This document shows, piece by piece, positions 52,392 through 62,147 of a stretch of 64,000 bases of DNA. The stretch comes from Clostridium kluyveri. GTDB lineage: Bacteria > Bacillota > Clostridia > Clostridiales > Clostridiaceae. Under the pieces are notes generated by a model. It was not told the DNA's origin, ran no database searches, and saw only the letters and a list, made by a program, of their open reading frames with translations. The stretch is from contig NZ_CP018335.1 in NCBI RefSeq assembly GCF_001902295.1, positions 3,534,001 to 3,598,000 of the forward strand, read 5' to 3'. The first letter of the stretch is position 1; every line of letters begins with the position of its first letter. The position numbers and the translations under genes were made by a program.

Positions 52392-52622
52392 AATAACACC
52401 TCCTTTGTTTTTATGTATTATAAAAACAAAGGATTTAAAATACCATTAATATATACTATTACAACATGTTTATTATGTTACTATATTTATTTTTAGAATA
52501 TTAAGTATCTTATACATAATTTTTATCATTTACGGTTAAACTTATAATGCCTTGATAATAAATAGTTCCCATATGTAATAACTCCATAGATTTAATCAAT
52601 TTTATTTGAAATTCTCACTTAA

Positions 52623-52653
52623 AAATAATCCTAGTTATTCAACTAGGATTATT
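52623..52653 (-). terminator. Terminator overlapping the MEDS gene stop
   Basis: AATAATCCTAGTT and AACTAGGATTATT form a perfect 13-bp stem with a 4-base loop; the stop codon lies in its right arm. Confidence 0.8.
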
Positions 52654-53209
52654 TTGAATGAGAGAGTCCACGGCAATTTTTCAGATTTCCATTATAGAGC
52701 CTATGGGAATGAACTCTATAGGATTCCGAAATAACCTCGTCATCTATTATATATTTGTGCTTTAAATAATCTTCGAAATCATATAGACTCATAAAAGAAG
52801 CCTTCAATCCCAAGATTATATACAATACAGATTTATTAAAGTCCATAAAACATTCCCTGGAACTGCTTAAAATCATATAATCTGCTTGTATGATAAACCT
52901 GACTCCTGAATAACCATTTTCAACAATTTCATCTATATGCTTTGAAAGCTTTGCTCTTATTTCATTTAGCTCCAGTTTGTTATAACAACCAATAATCTTA
53001 TGTATATGAAAATTTTCTACATAACTAAATCCATATATATCTGATAAATAGCTTGCTAATTCATTGTATACCTCAGGAGCCATGCACACATATATTTTTT
53101 CATTTTTATCAATACCATCTTTAATATAGTTATACATGTTTAAAACTAAATGTTGTAATCCAAAATAGTAAAAAGAAGAATTAAATCCAAAAATATTATT
53201 TTTATACAT
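52649..53209 (-). CDS. MEDS-domain-like sensory protein
   Basis: 186 residues. FNSSFYYFGLQHLVLNMYN and IKDGIDKNEKIYVCMAPEVY near the start, and GYSGVRFIIQADYMI in the middle, resemble the MEDS (DcmR sensory) domain, a RecA-like fold used in one-component sensing. There is no output domain. GAGGGTAAAATT precedes the ATG. Some clostridial MEDS proteins act on sporulation phosphorelay partners, but nothing here shows that. Confidence 0.65.
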   Translation of the reverse strand: MYKNNIFGFNSSFYYFGLQHLVLNMYNYIKDGIDKNEKIYVCMAPEVYNELASYLSDIYGFSYVENFHIHKIIGCYNKLELNEIRAKLSKHIDEIVENGYSGVRFIIQADYMILSSSRECFMDFNKSVLYIILGLKASFMSLYDFEDYLKHKYIIDDEVISESYRVHSHRLYNGNLKNCRGLSHSK

Positions 53210-53419
53210 AATTTTACCCTCTATAAATATAAATTTAATTTATACTTAAATATATTCTATACTACAGCTGCATACTCCTTTTAATATTTAGTAAATTTTT
53301 TTTATCTATGTGAATTTTATTATATTATCCAAAATAATTATATACTTTTTTCATATAGATGCCATAAATTCTATTTATTGCAATAAAAAATTCTTATGTT
53401 CTGTAAAACTTTGGCTTAA

Positions 53420-54067
53420 TTAATTGGGAAATAAATATAAAAGTATACAAAAGAAATGGCATGAAGTTCCCGCTATAACAAAGAGATGCCATATAGCATG
53501 ATTGTAAGGTATTTTGTTAAACATATATAAAAGAGCACCTAATGTATATATGATTCCTCCTGAAACCAAAAGAACTATTGCCGCTGTGGATAACTTTACC
53601 AAAAGTATTTTTATGGCAAAAATTATTATCCAGCCCATAAATATATATATCAGGGTGGACACAACATCGTATTTACCTACCCAAAATACCTTCATTATTA
53701 TTCCAAGTAACGCCATAATCCATACTATCCAAAATATCAGCCAACCTACAGAATCTCTTAAAATTGTCAATGTAAAAGGAGTATATGTTCCAGCTATTAA
53801 AAGATAAATGGAAGAATGGTCAATTATTCTAAAAACCCTTTTAGCTTTTGGGTTGGTTATGCTGTGATATAAGGTAGAGCCAAGATATAGTATAAACATG
53901 GAGATTCCATAAATTGTATAACTTATCACATACCATTTATCGCCCATTTTACTTGAAAATACGATTAAGAGAACCATTCCTGCTATGGATAAAAGTGCAG
54001 CTATACCATGGGTTATGGCATTTGCTATTTCCTCTCCTCTTGTATATAATTTAACTTCATTATACAA
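53420..54067 (-). CDS. Hemolysin III (PAQR family membrane protein)
   Basis: 215 residues from a TTG at 54067 with AAAGGAGTGA upstream. Seven membrane segments and the PAQR/HlyIII motifs GEEIANAITHGIAALLS, LYHSITNPKAKRVFRIIDHS and IPYNHAIWHLFVIAGTSCHF supply the conserved serine, aspartate and histidines that bind zinc. Family members are hydrolase-like membrane proteins; the hemolysin name is historical. Confidence 0.93.
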   Translation of the reverse strand: MYNEVKLYTRGEEIANAITHGIAALLSIAGMVLLIVFSSKMGDKWYVISYTIYGISMFILYLGSTLYHSITNPKAKRVFRIIDHSSIYLLIAGTYTPFTLTILRDSVGWLIFWIVWIMALLGIIMKVFWVGKYDVVSTLIYIFMGWIIIFAIKILLVKLSTAAIVLLVSGGIIYTLGALLYMFNKIPYNHAIWHLFVIAGTSCHFFCILLYLFPN

Positions 54068-54273
54068 ATGAAATCACTCCTTTAAAATTTAATATGTATA
54101 TTATTATATGTAGTTTTGCAAACTATATGTACTATATACAATAATACCACAGGTCATATTTACATTCAATACCTGTTATTGATTTTCACCATATATTTGT
54201 AGTAAATAAATTATTTTTTTAGTATAATGTATGTATTAATATAGGTTTTGTGAAGATTTCAGGAGGTCTAATC

Positions 54274-54945
54274 ATGTTAAAAAGAAGCATAACAGATGAA
54301 TTGATTAAAAAATTTGAAGAATTGTTAGAACAGATAATTTATAATAAAAAAAATAAAAATTATACAAAGGCCCTGGATTTGATAGATGATGCCTTTAAGT
54401 ATATATTCAGACTTAGTATAAAATTTTTTAATTCTTTTTCTACAGAAAACTTGCTTGAAATAATAAAAAGTGATGGAACTATAAATGCAGATAAATATAT
54501 AATGATGGGCAAACTATTAAAAGAAGAAGGGGATATTTTAGAAAATCAGCATAAAGAACAGTATGCTTTTTACATATATGAAAAATCTTTAAATCTTTTT
54601 TTAAATGCCTTTTTAATTAAAAATGATCACTGTGATTTAGAAAACTATTTTTCAGATATTGACCCCATTATAATTAAGGTTTCCCCTTATAAACTATCCC
54701 GGGATATCGAAAATAGGCTGATAGAATATTACTTGAAAGTTGGCAGCTTTGATAAGGCGGAGGATATATTGTATGAAATACTAAAAGACAGTGATTTTTC
54801 TAAAGAGTGTTTAAAAAATGCTGTAGAGTTCTATGAAACCCTACTTTTAAAAAGCGAAAATGAACTGAACAGAGGTAATCTACCCCGGGAAGAAATAATT
54901 GAATCACGAAATTCTTTAAATGAAAAATTACTAAAAAATAAATGA
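54274..54945 (+). CDS. DUF6483-like helical protein
   Basis: 223 residues from ATG 54274 (AGGAGG upstream; the frame open to 54250 is not preferred). It is helical, with TPR-like turns (KNYTKALDLIDDAFKY, YYLKVGSFDKAEDILYEIL). I recognise it only as resembling clostridial DUF6483 proteins; no catalytic residue is visible. It is convergent with the DMT transporter gene. Confidence 0.6.
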   Translation: MLKRSITDELIKKFEELLEQIIYNKKNKNYTKALDLIDDAFKYIFRLSIKFFNSFSTENLLEIIKSDGTINADKYIMMGKLLKEEGDILENQHKEQYAFYIYEKSLNLFLNAFLIKNDHCDLENYFSDIDPIIIKVSPYKLSRDIENRLIEYYLKVGSFDKAEDILYEILKDSDFSKECLKNAVEFYETLLLKSENELNRGNLPREEIIESRNSLNEKLLKNK

Positions 54946-54969
54946 TTGAAGCCCTTTAGGTTTCAATCA
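54943..54969. terminator. Bidirectional terminator
   Basis: TGATTGAA and TTCAATCA, extended by AT-rich arms, form a stem between two convergent genes; each arm overlaps the end of one gene. TTATTTT follows on the plus strand. Confidence 0.75.
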
Positions 54970-55919
54970 CTTATTTTAACTTTATCTTCAATGCCACTCT
55001 TTCTTTCTGTAAATGTAAATGTCATAAGGGAACCAGCTAATATAAATAACACCCCTATTATGGTATTGGCTGGCATACTCTCTCCTAGCAATATTAGTGC
55101 AAGAATAGGAGCAAGAGCCGGCTTTATAAAAAATACTATAGATGCAGTGGATGCAGAGGTATTATCCATTGCAAGAAAATAAAATAGATATCCAAGTCCT
55201 GTGACAACTACACCTAAATATATTATAATGAATATATTTGAATAGGTTATGCCCTGAAATACTGGAATATCTGAAAGAATACGAAAACTGCTGTTTGAAA
55301 CTGCATTTTTAAATATTGAAAGCTTAGAAATACCTATTAAAATCAACATTATTATGTCTCCTACCAGGAATGTCATACAGTTCATGACTATACTTCCATA
55401 TCGTGAAGATTTCATTTTACCTATTACACTGTATATTGAAAATGTAAGGGCAGCTATTACACATAATATTATTCCTTTAACATCTCCACCCTGTGATGCT
55501 TGGAAGGGATTTAAAATACATACTATTCCAATCAGACTTAACACCAGAGAAAAAATAGTGGCCTTCTTTAAGTCTTCTTTTAAGATAAAATACGCAAAAG
55601 GAATTGTAAATACAGGGTTTGTACTAAATATTATAGCAACAGTAGAAGCTTTTGTGTAGACTATGGCAAGTTGAAAAAAAGACATGCTAATTACAACACA
55701 TAATAGCCCCGTTATAATAAAATACCCAAAATCTTTTCTATTTAATTTTATACCTTTATTTTTAAGTACTTTAATGGCAGGTGGTAACAATATAAGTCCG
55801 CCTATTAAAAATCTTAAAAAATTCAGCTGAAATGGATTTATAACGTCAGAAATTACTTTACCTGCTATTTCCATAGTACTGAAGGCTACAGCAGCTAAAA
55901 TGATATACAGATATCCCAT
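54963..55919 (-). CDS. DMT-superfamily (EamA) transporter
   Basis: 318 residues, ten membrane segments in two EamA halves (YIILAAVAFSTMEIAGKVIS and IILCVIAALTFSIYSVIGKM). ILKEDLKKATIFSLVLSLIG and LLGESMPANTIIGVLFILAG are the paired EamA signatures. It exports small metabolites; the substrate is not predictable. AAGGGAGATGA precedes the ATG. Confidence 0.92.
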   Translation of the reverse strand: MGYLYIILAAVAFSTMEIAGKVISDVINPFQLNFLRFLIGGLILLPPAIKVLKNKGIKLNRKDFGYFIITGLLCVVISMSFFQLAIVYTKASTVAIIFSTNPVFTIPFAYFILKEDLKKATIFSLVLSLIGIVCILNPFQASQGGDVKGIILCVIAALTFSIYSVIGKMKSSRYGSIVMNCMTFLVGDIIMLILIGISKLSIFKNAVSNSSFRILSDIPVFQGITYSNIFIIIYLGVVVTGLGYLFYFLAMDNTSASTASIVFFIKPALAPILALILLGESMPANTIIGVLFILAGSLMTFTFTERKSGIEDKVKISD

Positions 55920-56306
55920 TTTGTCATCTCCCTTAGAAAATTATTAAAAGTTATGAGTGAAGAAAAATTCACCTTCACCTTTTACTCTTAACTCTTTCAA
56001 AATTAAAACCCCACCATGCCGCAGAATAAGTTATATTGAACCCGCTCTTAACAGGTGGGCATCTCCTTTTTGCTTCTTGTGCTCAAAATAAATTGAGTTT
56101 CATTCCACAAAAAGAGTAGGATTCCCTTTTATGAAATGTTCAGCCAACATTAACTCATTCCCCGTACACAGTAGGAATATTGATATATCTTTTTATTTAA
56201 TTTTAAATTACAACAGAAGTTATTTTATAATACTATTATACTACATTTTTTTAAATTTATCTTTAATATAACCATATAATTTGACTCTAAATTAAAAAAT
56301 ATTTGA
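55920..56306. other. Intergenic region holding the 6S RNA
   Basis: 387 bases between the DMT transporter and aspS genes; the central part is the 6S RNA candidate. No protein-coding frame is credible. Confidence 0.55.
56004..56178 (-). ncRNA. ssrS: 6S RNA (SsrS-type)
   Basis: On the minus strand the 5' part TTCCTACTGTGTACGGGGAA pairs with the 3' part TTCTGCGGCATGGTGGGG, forming a long interrupted closing stem, and the unit ends in GGTTTT. Length (about 175) and long-stem design are those of 6S RNA, which binds RNA polymerase-sigma70 holoenzyme. In Bacillus, 6S-1 RNA (bsrA) also lies next to aspS. Ends are approximate. Confidence 0.7.
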
Positions 56307-58079
56307 TTATTTTACTTCTATTCCTAAATCTTTTAGCTGAGATTTATCCACTGAATTTGGTGCTTCTGTTAACGGACAAAATGCATTTTGGTTTTTAGGA
56401 AAAGCTATGACATCTTTTATATTATCAGTTCCCGCTAAAAACATTATCATTCTGTCAAATCCATAAGCAAGTCCTCCATGAGGTGGTGGTCCAAATTTAA
56501 GGGCTTCCAGAAAATATCCGAATTTATTCCAGGCAGTGTCTTTTGAAATGCCAATTGCCCCAAACATTTTTTCCTGAAGCTTGGTATCATGTATCCTTAT
56601 ACTTCCTCCACCCAATTCTTCTCCATTTAACACTATATCATAGGCCTTTGCCCTTACCTTTTCAGGATTACTTTCTAAATACTGTATGTCCTCATCCATA
56701 GGCATGACAAAAGGATGATGTTCCGCCTGATATCTATTCTCCTCTTCATTATAAGATAAAAGAGGAAATTCAGTTATCCATACAAATTTAAAATCATTAT
56801 TTCCTTCCAATATTCCCGTTTGTTTAGCCATGTGAATTCTAAGAGCACCCAAGCTTTCAAATACAACTTTATCTTTATCTGCTGCTATAAGTATTAAATC
56901 TCCCTCTGCCGCTTCCATTTTATTTAATATATTTTGGGTATCTTCCTCTGTTAGAAACTTTGATATGGAACACTTGATTCCTTCCTTTTTATAAGCCATC
57001 CATATAAGCCCTGAGGCACCATAGGTCTTCACAAATTCAACTAACTTATCTAGTTGTTTTCTCCCAAGGGCAGCAGAACCGGTAACTTTTATGGCCCTTA
57101 CAGAGCCCCCATTTTCCAGTGCATTTTGGAATACTTTAAAATCCACGCCTTTAACAACTTCACTTATATCATTTATTTCCATACCAAACCTTAAATCCGG
57201 CTTATCACTGCCGTACTTATCCATGGCGGTTTTATAGGTCATTCTTTCTATAGGAAGCTTTACATCCACACCCCGTATCTGTTTAAATACCCTTTGAATA
57301 AGTCGCTCATTCAAATCCATTACTTCTTCCTGATCTACAAAGGAAATCTCCAGGTCTACCTGGGTAAATTCCGGCTGTCTGTTAGCTCTTAAATCCTCAT
57401 CCCTGAAACACTTTGCTATTTGAAAATATCTGTCATACCCAGAAACCATTAAGAGCTGTTTAAATAACTGTGGTGATTGAGGAAGGGCATAATATTTTCC
57501 CTTATAATTTCTGCTGGGTACGAGATAATCCCTGGCACCTTCTGGCGTACTTTTCCCAAGTATAGGAGTTTCTATTTCTAGGAATCCCTGTTCATCTAGA
57601 AAATCTCTTATGACTTTTGCAGTTTTATGCCTTAACATAAATATTCTCTGCATATCCGGTCTTCTTAAATCAAGATACCTATACTTAAGTCTTATATTTT
57701 CAGCTGCATCTAAATTTTCTTTTATGTATATCGGAGGAGTTTCAGACTCTGAAAATATTTTTATATATTCTCCTTTTAATTCTATCATCCCCGTTGGAAT
57801 TTCCATATTGGGAGATTCCCTTTTTACAATAGTCCCTACTGCAGCTATACAGTATTCTGACTTTACACTATCTGATTTTTCAAAGGCCTCCTTATTTATT
57901 GCTTCTCCAAATACTATTTGAAGTATTCCTGTCCTATCTCTTAAGTCTACAAATACAAGACCTCCCAAATTTCTCTTTCTCTGAACCCAGCCCATAACAG
58001 TAATTCTATCCCCTATATTTGCTTCTGTTAACCCCCCGCACATACAGGTTCTCTTAAGTGTTTTTAATTCTTCTCCCAT
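56307..58079 (-). CDS. aspS: Aspartyl-tRNA synthetase
   Basis: 590 residues, bacterial-type AspRS. The N-terminal OB-fold anticodon domain (GDRITVMGWVQRKRNLGGLV) is followed by a class II core with motif 1, motif 2 (CFRDEDLRANRQPEFTQVDL) and motif 3 (GGLAYGFDRMIMFLAG). The bacterial GAD insertion is present (about 300-420). It charges tRNA-Asp. It follows hisS, as usual in Firmicutes, with 86 bases between. Confidence 0.97.
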   Translation of the reverse strand: MGEELKTLKRTCMCGGLTEANIGDRITVMGWVQRKRNLGGLVFVDLRDRTGILQIVFGEAINKEAFEKSDSVKSEYCIAAVGTIVKRESPNMEIPTGMIELKGEYIKIFSESETPPIYIKENLDAAENIRLKYRYLDLRRPDMQRIFMLRHKTAKVIRDFLDEQGFLEIETPILGKSTPEGARDYLVPSRNYKGKYYALPQSPQLFKQLLMVSGYDRYFQIAKCFRDEDLRANRQPEFTQVDLEISFVDQEEVMDLNERLIQRVFKQIRGVDVKLPIERMTYKTAMDKYGSDKPDLRFGMEINDISEVVKGVDFKVFQNALENGGSVRAIKVTGSAALGRKQLDKLVEFVKTYGASGLIWMAYKKEGIKCSISKFLTEEDTQNILNKMEAAEGDLILIAADKDKVVFESLGALRIHMAKQTGILEGNNDFKFVWITEFPLLSYNEEENRYQAEHHPFVMPMDEDIQYLESNPEKVRAKAYDIVLNGEELGGGSIRIHDTKLQEKMFGAIGISKDTAWNKFGYFLEALKFGPPPHGGLAYGFDRMIMFLAGTDNIKDVIAFPKNQNAFCPLTEAPNSVDKSQLKDLGIEVK

Positions 58080-58165
58080 AATTATATCTCCATTATATAC
58101 TTAAGCATATAAAAGATTTTCAACTCCTATCCTAATTATTATTTGAATATTTCAAGTTTTACAAA

Positions 58166-59416
58166 CTACATCCTGGTTAAATTTAAAATTGCACTTAAAT
58201 CTTCCAAACTGATTTCAAACTGCTGCCCGTCTTCCATTCTCTTGAATTTGGCAGTACCAGATTCAATTTCATTTTCACCCAGTACAACTGTAAACCTTGC
58301 ATTTATCTTATTGGCATATTTCATTTCTGCCTTTACACTTCTATTCATATGGTCATATTCACATCTTACATTTTTTTCTCTTAATTTATTTGTCAGCGTT
58401 AAAGCCTTTATTCTGGCCTTATCTCCAATAACTCCTATATATAAATCTATATAGGGAAGTTTGGGTATTTCTATACCATTTTCACTAAGCGTAAGAAGTG
58501 TTCTTTCTATTCCCATGCCAAAGCCTACTGCAGGCATTTTAGGTCCTCCAACTTCTTCTATAAGATAATCATATCTTCCCCCGCCGCATATGGTTATATT
58601 CTTATTTATTATTTCAAATACGGTTTTACTATAGTAGTCAAGTCCTCTTACTATTAGGGGATTTATTCTATACCCTATTCCAAGACCTTCAAGGTACATC
58701 TTAAGACTTTCAAAATGCTCACTGCACTCATCACACAAGTGGTGAAGCATCAAAGGTGCATCTTTAACTATTTCCCTGCAGCTTTTCTCCTTGCAATCCA
58801 ATATTCTCATAGGATTTTTATGGAATCTGGTTTTACAGGTATCACAGATATTGTCATATTGCTCCTGTAAAAAAGCCTTCAATATATCATTATATTCCTT
58901 TCTACATTTGGAACAACCTATACTGTTTATATTGAGTTCTATTCCCTCTACTCCAAGCTCCTCATAAATTCTCATGGCAAGACTTATTACTTCTGCATCC
59001 AGTGAAGCTTCTTTGGAACCAAAAGCTTCTATGCCAAATTGATGATGTTCTCTAAGTCTTCCCTTTTGAACATTTTCATATCTTAAAACTGGCGTAAAGT
59101 AAAATAATTTTGTGGGCTGTGCCTCATTGTACAAACTACCTTCTACAAAGGCCCTTACTGCAGGAGATGTACCTTCTGGTTTTAGGGTAAGGCTCCTTCC
59201 TGCCCTGTCTAGAAATGTATACATTTCTTTTTGTACTACATCGGTAGTTTCCCCTACTCCCCTTTGAAAAAGTTCTGTATATTCAAATACAGGGGTCCTT
59301 ATTTCTCTATATCCATAAGAATCAGCTATATTTTTGAATTTATCTTCTAAATAGTGCCATTTATAAGACTCCGTAGGTAATATATCTTTTGTACCTTTGG
59401 GTGCTTGTATAGCCAT
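58166..59416 (-). CDS. hisS: Histidyl-tRNA synthetase
   Basis: 416 residues. Class II motifs are visible in QAPKGTKDILPTESYKW, motif 2 PVLRYENVQKGRLREHHQFG and the histidine-specific RGLDYYSKTVFEI. A tRNA-binding domain forms the C-terminus. AGGAAGGAAG precedes the ATG. It lies 35 bases after hemZ, in one translation/heme-type cluster. Confidence 0.97.
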   Translation of the reverse strand: MAIQAPKGTKDILPTESYKWHYLEDKFKNIADSYGYREIRTPVFEYTELFQRGVGETTDVVQKEMYTFLDRAGRSLTLKPEGTSPAVRAFVEGSLYNEAQPTKLFYFTPVLRYENVQKGRLREHHQFGIEAFGSKEASLDAEVISLAMRIYEELGVEGIELNINSIGCSKCRKEYNDILKAFLQEQYDNICDTCKTRFHKNPMRILDCKEKSCREIVKDAPLMLHHLCDECSEHFESLKMYLEGLGIGYRINPLIVRGLDYYSKTVFEIINKNITICGGGRYDYLIEEVGGPKMPAVGFGMGIERTLLTLSENGIEIPKLPYIDLYIGVIGDKARIKALTLTNKLREKNVRCEYDHMNRSVKAEMKYANKINARFTVVLGENEIESGTAKFKRMEDGQQFEISLEDLSAILNLTRM

Positions 59417-59451
59417 AATGATTTACTTCCTTCCTAAATTTTTTTGTTTGA

Positions 59452-60900
59452 CTATGAAATTGGAAAGTTTCCATAAAGAGTATTTAAAAGCATTATCTTT
59501 TTTCTTACCATTTCCTCTGTTCTATTTACATATTCTTTTACATCTTTTATATTTCCATGTCTTTCTAATCTGTTTTCCTCTAAAAATACCACTTTGGTAA
59601 CAGCATCAGCTCCACAGCCTATTATAGTCTGTCTCTCCTCAATCATTTCTATATTATAGAGTCCAAAATTGTGCCCTGCAGCGTACCCTATATTCTCCAT
59701 ATTACCCACCATGTTTTTTTGTCTGTATAAATAATAGGGTTCCATATTTAAAGTCTCAGCAGCCCTGGCTGTTCTTTCATACATAAGATTTAATTCTACT
59801 GCATCTGGAGCTAAATATTTCGTATTATTTATCATATTTTCATAAAGTTTGGATCCTCTTTTTACAGACATGCCATGTACTGTCAAGCTGTCTGGAGAAA
59901 GTTTTTCTATTTCAATGCAAGTTTTGTCTATATGCTCAATCCCTTCTCCTGGAAGTCCCACAATTATATCCATATTTATATTGTTAAACCCACACTCTCT
60001 TGCCATATGAAATTTTTCTTTTATATCCTCTACCCTGTGATTTCTACCAATAAATTTAAGAGTACTGTCATTCATGGTCTGCGGGTTTATACTTATCCTG
60101 TTCACTCCATATTTTTTCATGGTTTTCAATTTATTTAAAGTTATACTGTCAGGTCTTCCGCACTCTACATTAAACTCTTCTATTCTATGTCCATGTACAA
60201 AATTATTATATATTTCACAGATTATTTTTTTGAACTTTTCATCATCAACAGAAGTAGGGGTACCTCCTCCAAAATATATACATTCTATATTCAATTTGTT
60301 TTTTTTAATATAGCTTGAAATCTGCCTTATTTCATAGATCAAACTTTCAATATAGGGTTCTACTAAATCCTTAAAATTTTCAATAGGATTGGAAGTAAAA
60401 GAACAGTAAAGACATCTGGTAGGACAAAAGGGCATTCCCACATATACACTTATATTCCTGCTGCATGTATTCACCAGGTCTTTTTCCTTTGCCGCTACAT
60501 TTATACAAAGCTCTGCTTTGCGTCTTTCACAACAAAAATGATTACGAAAGTATTCAACTATACCTTCGTAATTTTCCCCTTTTTCTATAAGTTCCAGTGC
60601 TATTTTACTTGGCCTTATGCCGATCAAAGTTCCCCAGGGCAATTTTTTGCAGGTTCTATCACTAAAATATAGAAATATTATCTTTCTTATATTTTCCTTT
60701 TCTTTTAAGCAGCTTTCAAATTTACCTTCATAAATCTCATTATCATGTTTTATTATAACTCTATCTACTAATATTTCTATATTAAAATCCCAATTATCCT
60801 TTTCTACAAAAATTATATTTGAAAACTCACAGAATAAATTTATTATTTGAAAAATATGATATCTATGCTTCTCACAATTTAATTTAACCTTCACTTCCAT
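59452..60900 (-). CDS. hemZ: Coproporphyrinogen III oxidase-like radical SAM protein HemZ
   Basis: 482 residues. The radical SAM cluster motif is MPFCPTRCLYCSF (CxxxCxxC), followed by YFGGGTPTSVDD and INPQTMNDSTLKFIGR, features of HemN/HemZ relatives. The N-terminal 150 residues are the HemZ-type extension. The location next to hisS is the usual clostridial hemZ site. It may not make heme here, since many anaerobes have HemZ without heme biosynthesis. GGTGAAGG precedes the ATG. Confidence 0.88.
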   Translation of the reverse strand: MEVKVKLNCEKHRYHIFQIINLFCEFSNIIFVEKDNWDFNIEILVDRVIIKHDNEIYEGKFESCLKEKENIRKIIFLYFSDRTCKKLPWGTLIGIRPSKIALELIEKGENYEGIVEYFRNHFCCERRKAELCINVAAKEKDLVNTCSRNISVYVGMPFCPTRCLYCSFTSNPIENFKDLVEPYIESLIYEIRQISSYIKKNKLNIECIYFGGGTPTSVDDEKFKKIICEIYNNFVHGHRIEEFNVECGRPDSITLNKLKTMKKYGVNRISINPQTMNDSTLKFIGRNHRVEDIKEKFHMARECGFNNINMDIIVGLPGEGIEHIDKTCIEIEKLSPDSLTVHGMSVKRGSKLYENMINNTKYLAPDAVELNLMYERTARAAETLNMEPYYLYRQKNMVGNMENIGYAAGHNFGLYNIEMIEERQTIIGCGADAVTKVVFLEENRLERHGNIKDVKEYVNRTEEMVRKKIMLLNTLYGNFPIS

Positions 60901-60942
60901 CTCAGCAGCCCCTTCACCTATGAATGATTAGACCTAGAATAA

Positions 60943-61542
60943 TTACAGAAAAGGATTATGCATCTTTTCCTCCCCTACAAAGGTCTTAGGTCCATGACCT
61001 GATAACACTACAGTTTCATTTGGTAAAACTATAATTTTAGTTTTTATGCTATCTATAATTGTTTCAAAATCTCCCCCTGGAAAATCAGTTCTTCCAATGG
61101 AACCTTGAAACAGTGTATCTCCTGAAAATATTACTTTATCCGTTAAAAAGCTTACCCCCCCTGGAGTATGCCCAGGTGTATAAATAGCCTTTAACTTTAT
61201 ATCTCCAATTTCGAATATCTGATTGTCTTTAATATAGAGTGGGGCCTCATTTCCTATATTCCCATATACAAAAGCTCCCTGCTGCACCATTTTATAATCC
61301 TTTTCACTTATTGCTACAGGGGCATTATATTTGTTTTTCACTTCTACTACGGCACCTGTATGGTCTATATGTCCATGGGTCAGCAGTATATATTTAACTT
61401 TACATTTTGAATCCTCCACAGCTTTTATTATCTGCGGGGCATCTCCACCTGGATCAATTACCGCACACTGCAAGCTGCCCTCATCTATTAATATATAGCA
61501 ATTAGTCCCATAAGATCCCACAACCAAACTTTTTATTTTCAT
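60943..61542 (-). CDS. MBL-fold metallohydrolase (glyoxalase II-like)
   Basis: 199 residues. The zinc motif THGHIDHTGAV, the histidine in YTPGHTPGGVSFL and the aspartate in IFSGDTLFQGSIGRTDFPGG give the metallo-beta-lactamase fold. It may be hydroxyacylglutathione hydrolase-like; the substrate in clostridia is unknown. GGGAGGT precedes the ATG. Confidence 0.92.
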   Translation of the reverse strand: MKIKSLVVGSYGTNCYILIDEGSLQCAVIDPGGDAPQIIKAVEDSKCKVKYILLTHGHIDHTGAVVEVKNKYNAPVAISEKDYKMVQQGAFVYGNIGNEAPLYIKDNQIFEIGDIKLKAIYTPGHTPGGVSFLTDKVIFSGDTLFQGSIGRTDFPGGDFETIIDSIKTKIIVLPNETVVLSGHGPKTFVGEEKMHNPFL

Positions 61543-61623
61543 GAATATACCTCCCTAAAATATTAGTTAGTGTAAAGTTTTCTACACTACTTCTTAAATT
61601 TTAATTAATAACATATGATTCTA

Positions 61624-62073
61624 TTAAAAAATTTTCTCACTGTCTATCATAATAGTTACCGGACCGTCATTTTCTATAGAAACCAGCATATCTGCTCCAA
61701 ATTCTCCTGTTTGAACATCATGGACTAAATCCCTACACTGATCTATAAATTCATTGTAGAGGATACTTGCCTTTTCTCCCCCTAAAGCTCTTATAAAGCT
61801 GGGTCTTCTGCCTTTTCTGCAATCTCCGTATAATGTGAATTGAGAAATTATAAGTAATTCTCCTTGAACGTCCAGAAGAGATTTATTGAGTTTTCCCTCT
61901 TCATCTTCAAATATTCTAAGATTTAATATCTTATCTTTCATATAGGATATATCTTCTTTTTTATCTTCTACAGATATACCCAAAAGTACATTTAACCCTT
62001 TTCCTATTTCACCTATAATTTTTCCATCCACTTCAACTTTGGATCTTTTTACCCTTTGAACTACTGCTCGCAC
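61624..62073 (-). CDS. dtd: D-aminoacyl-tRNA deacylase
   Basis: 149 residues starting at GTG 62073 (RAVVQRVKRSKVEVDG); GGGAG lies 8 bases upstream. The frame open to 62082 begins inside the upstream site. Key motifs: the SQFTLYGDCRKGRRPSF pocket with the catalytic glycine/threonine, and TGEFGADMLVSIENDGPVTI. It removes D-amino acids from mischarged tRNA. It follows the relA gene, as in Bacillus. Confidence 0.97.
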   Translation of the reverse strand: MRAVVQRVKRSKVEVDGKIIGEIGKGLNVLLGISVEDKKEDISYMKDKILNLRIFEDEEGKLNKSLLDVQGELLIISQFTLYGDCRKGRRPSFIRALGGEKASILYNEFIDQCRDLVHDVQTGEFGADMLVSIENDGPVTIMIDSEKIF

Positions 62074-62147
62074 GTATAACACTCCCTTTAAACTATCCTC
62101 AAATCAACAACAAAAGTATTATTTATTTGAAAGCAGCTGACTAATGA

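Noticed and set aside
56004..56178. T-box riboswitch for aspS or hisS
   Set aside because: The structured unit lies downstream of aspS on its strand and has no T-box sequence, so it fits 6S RNA instead.
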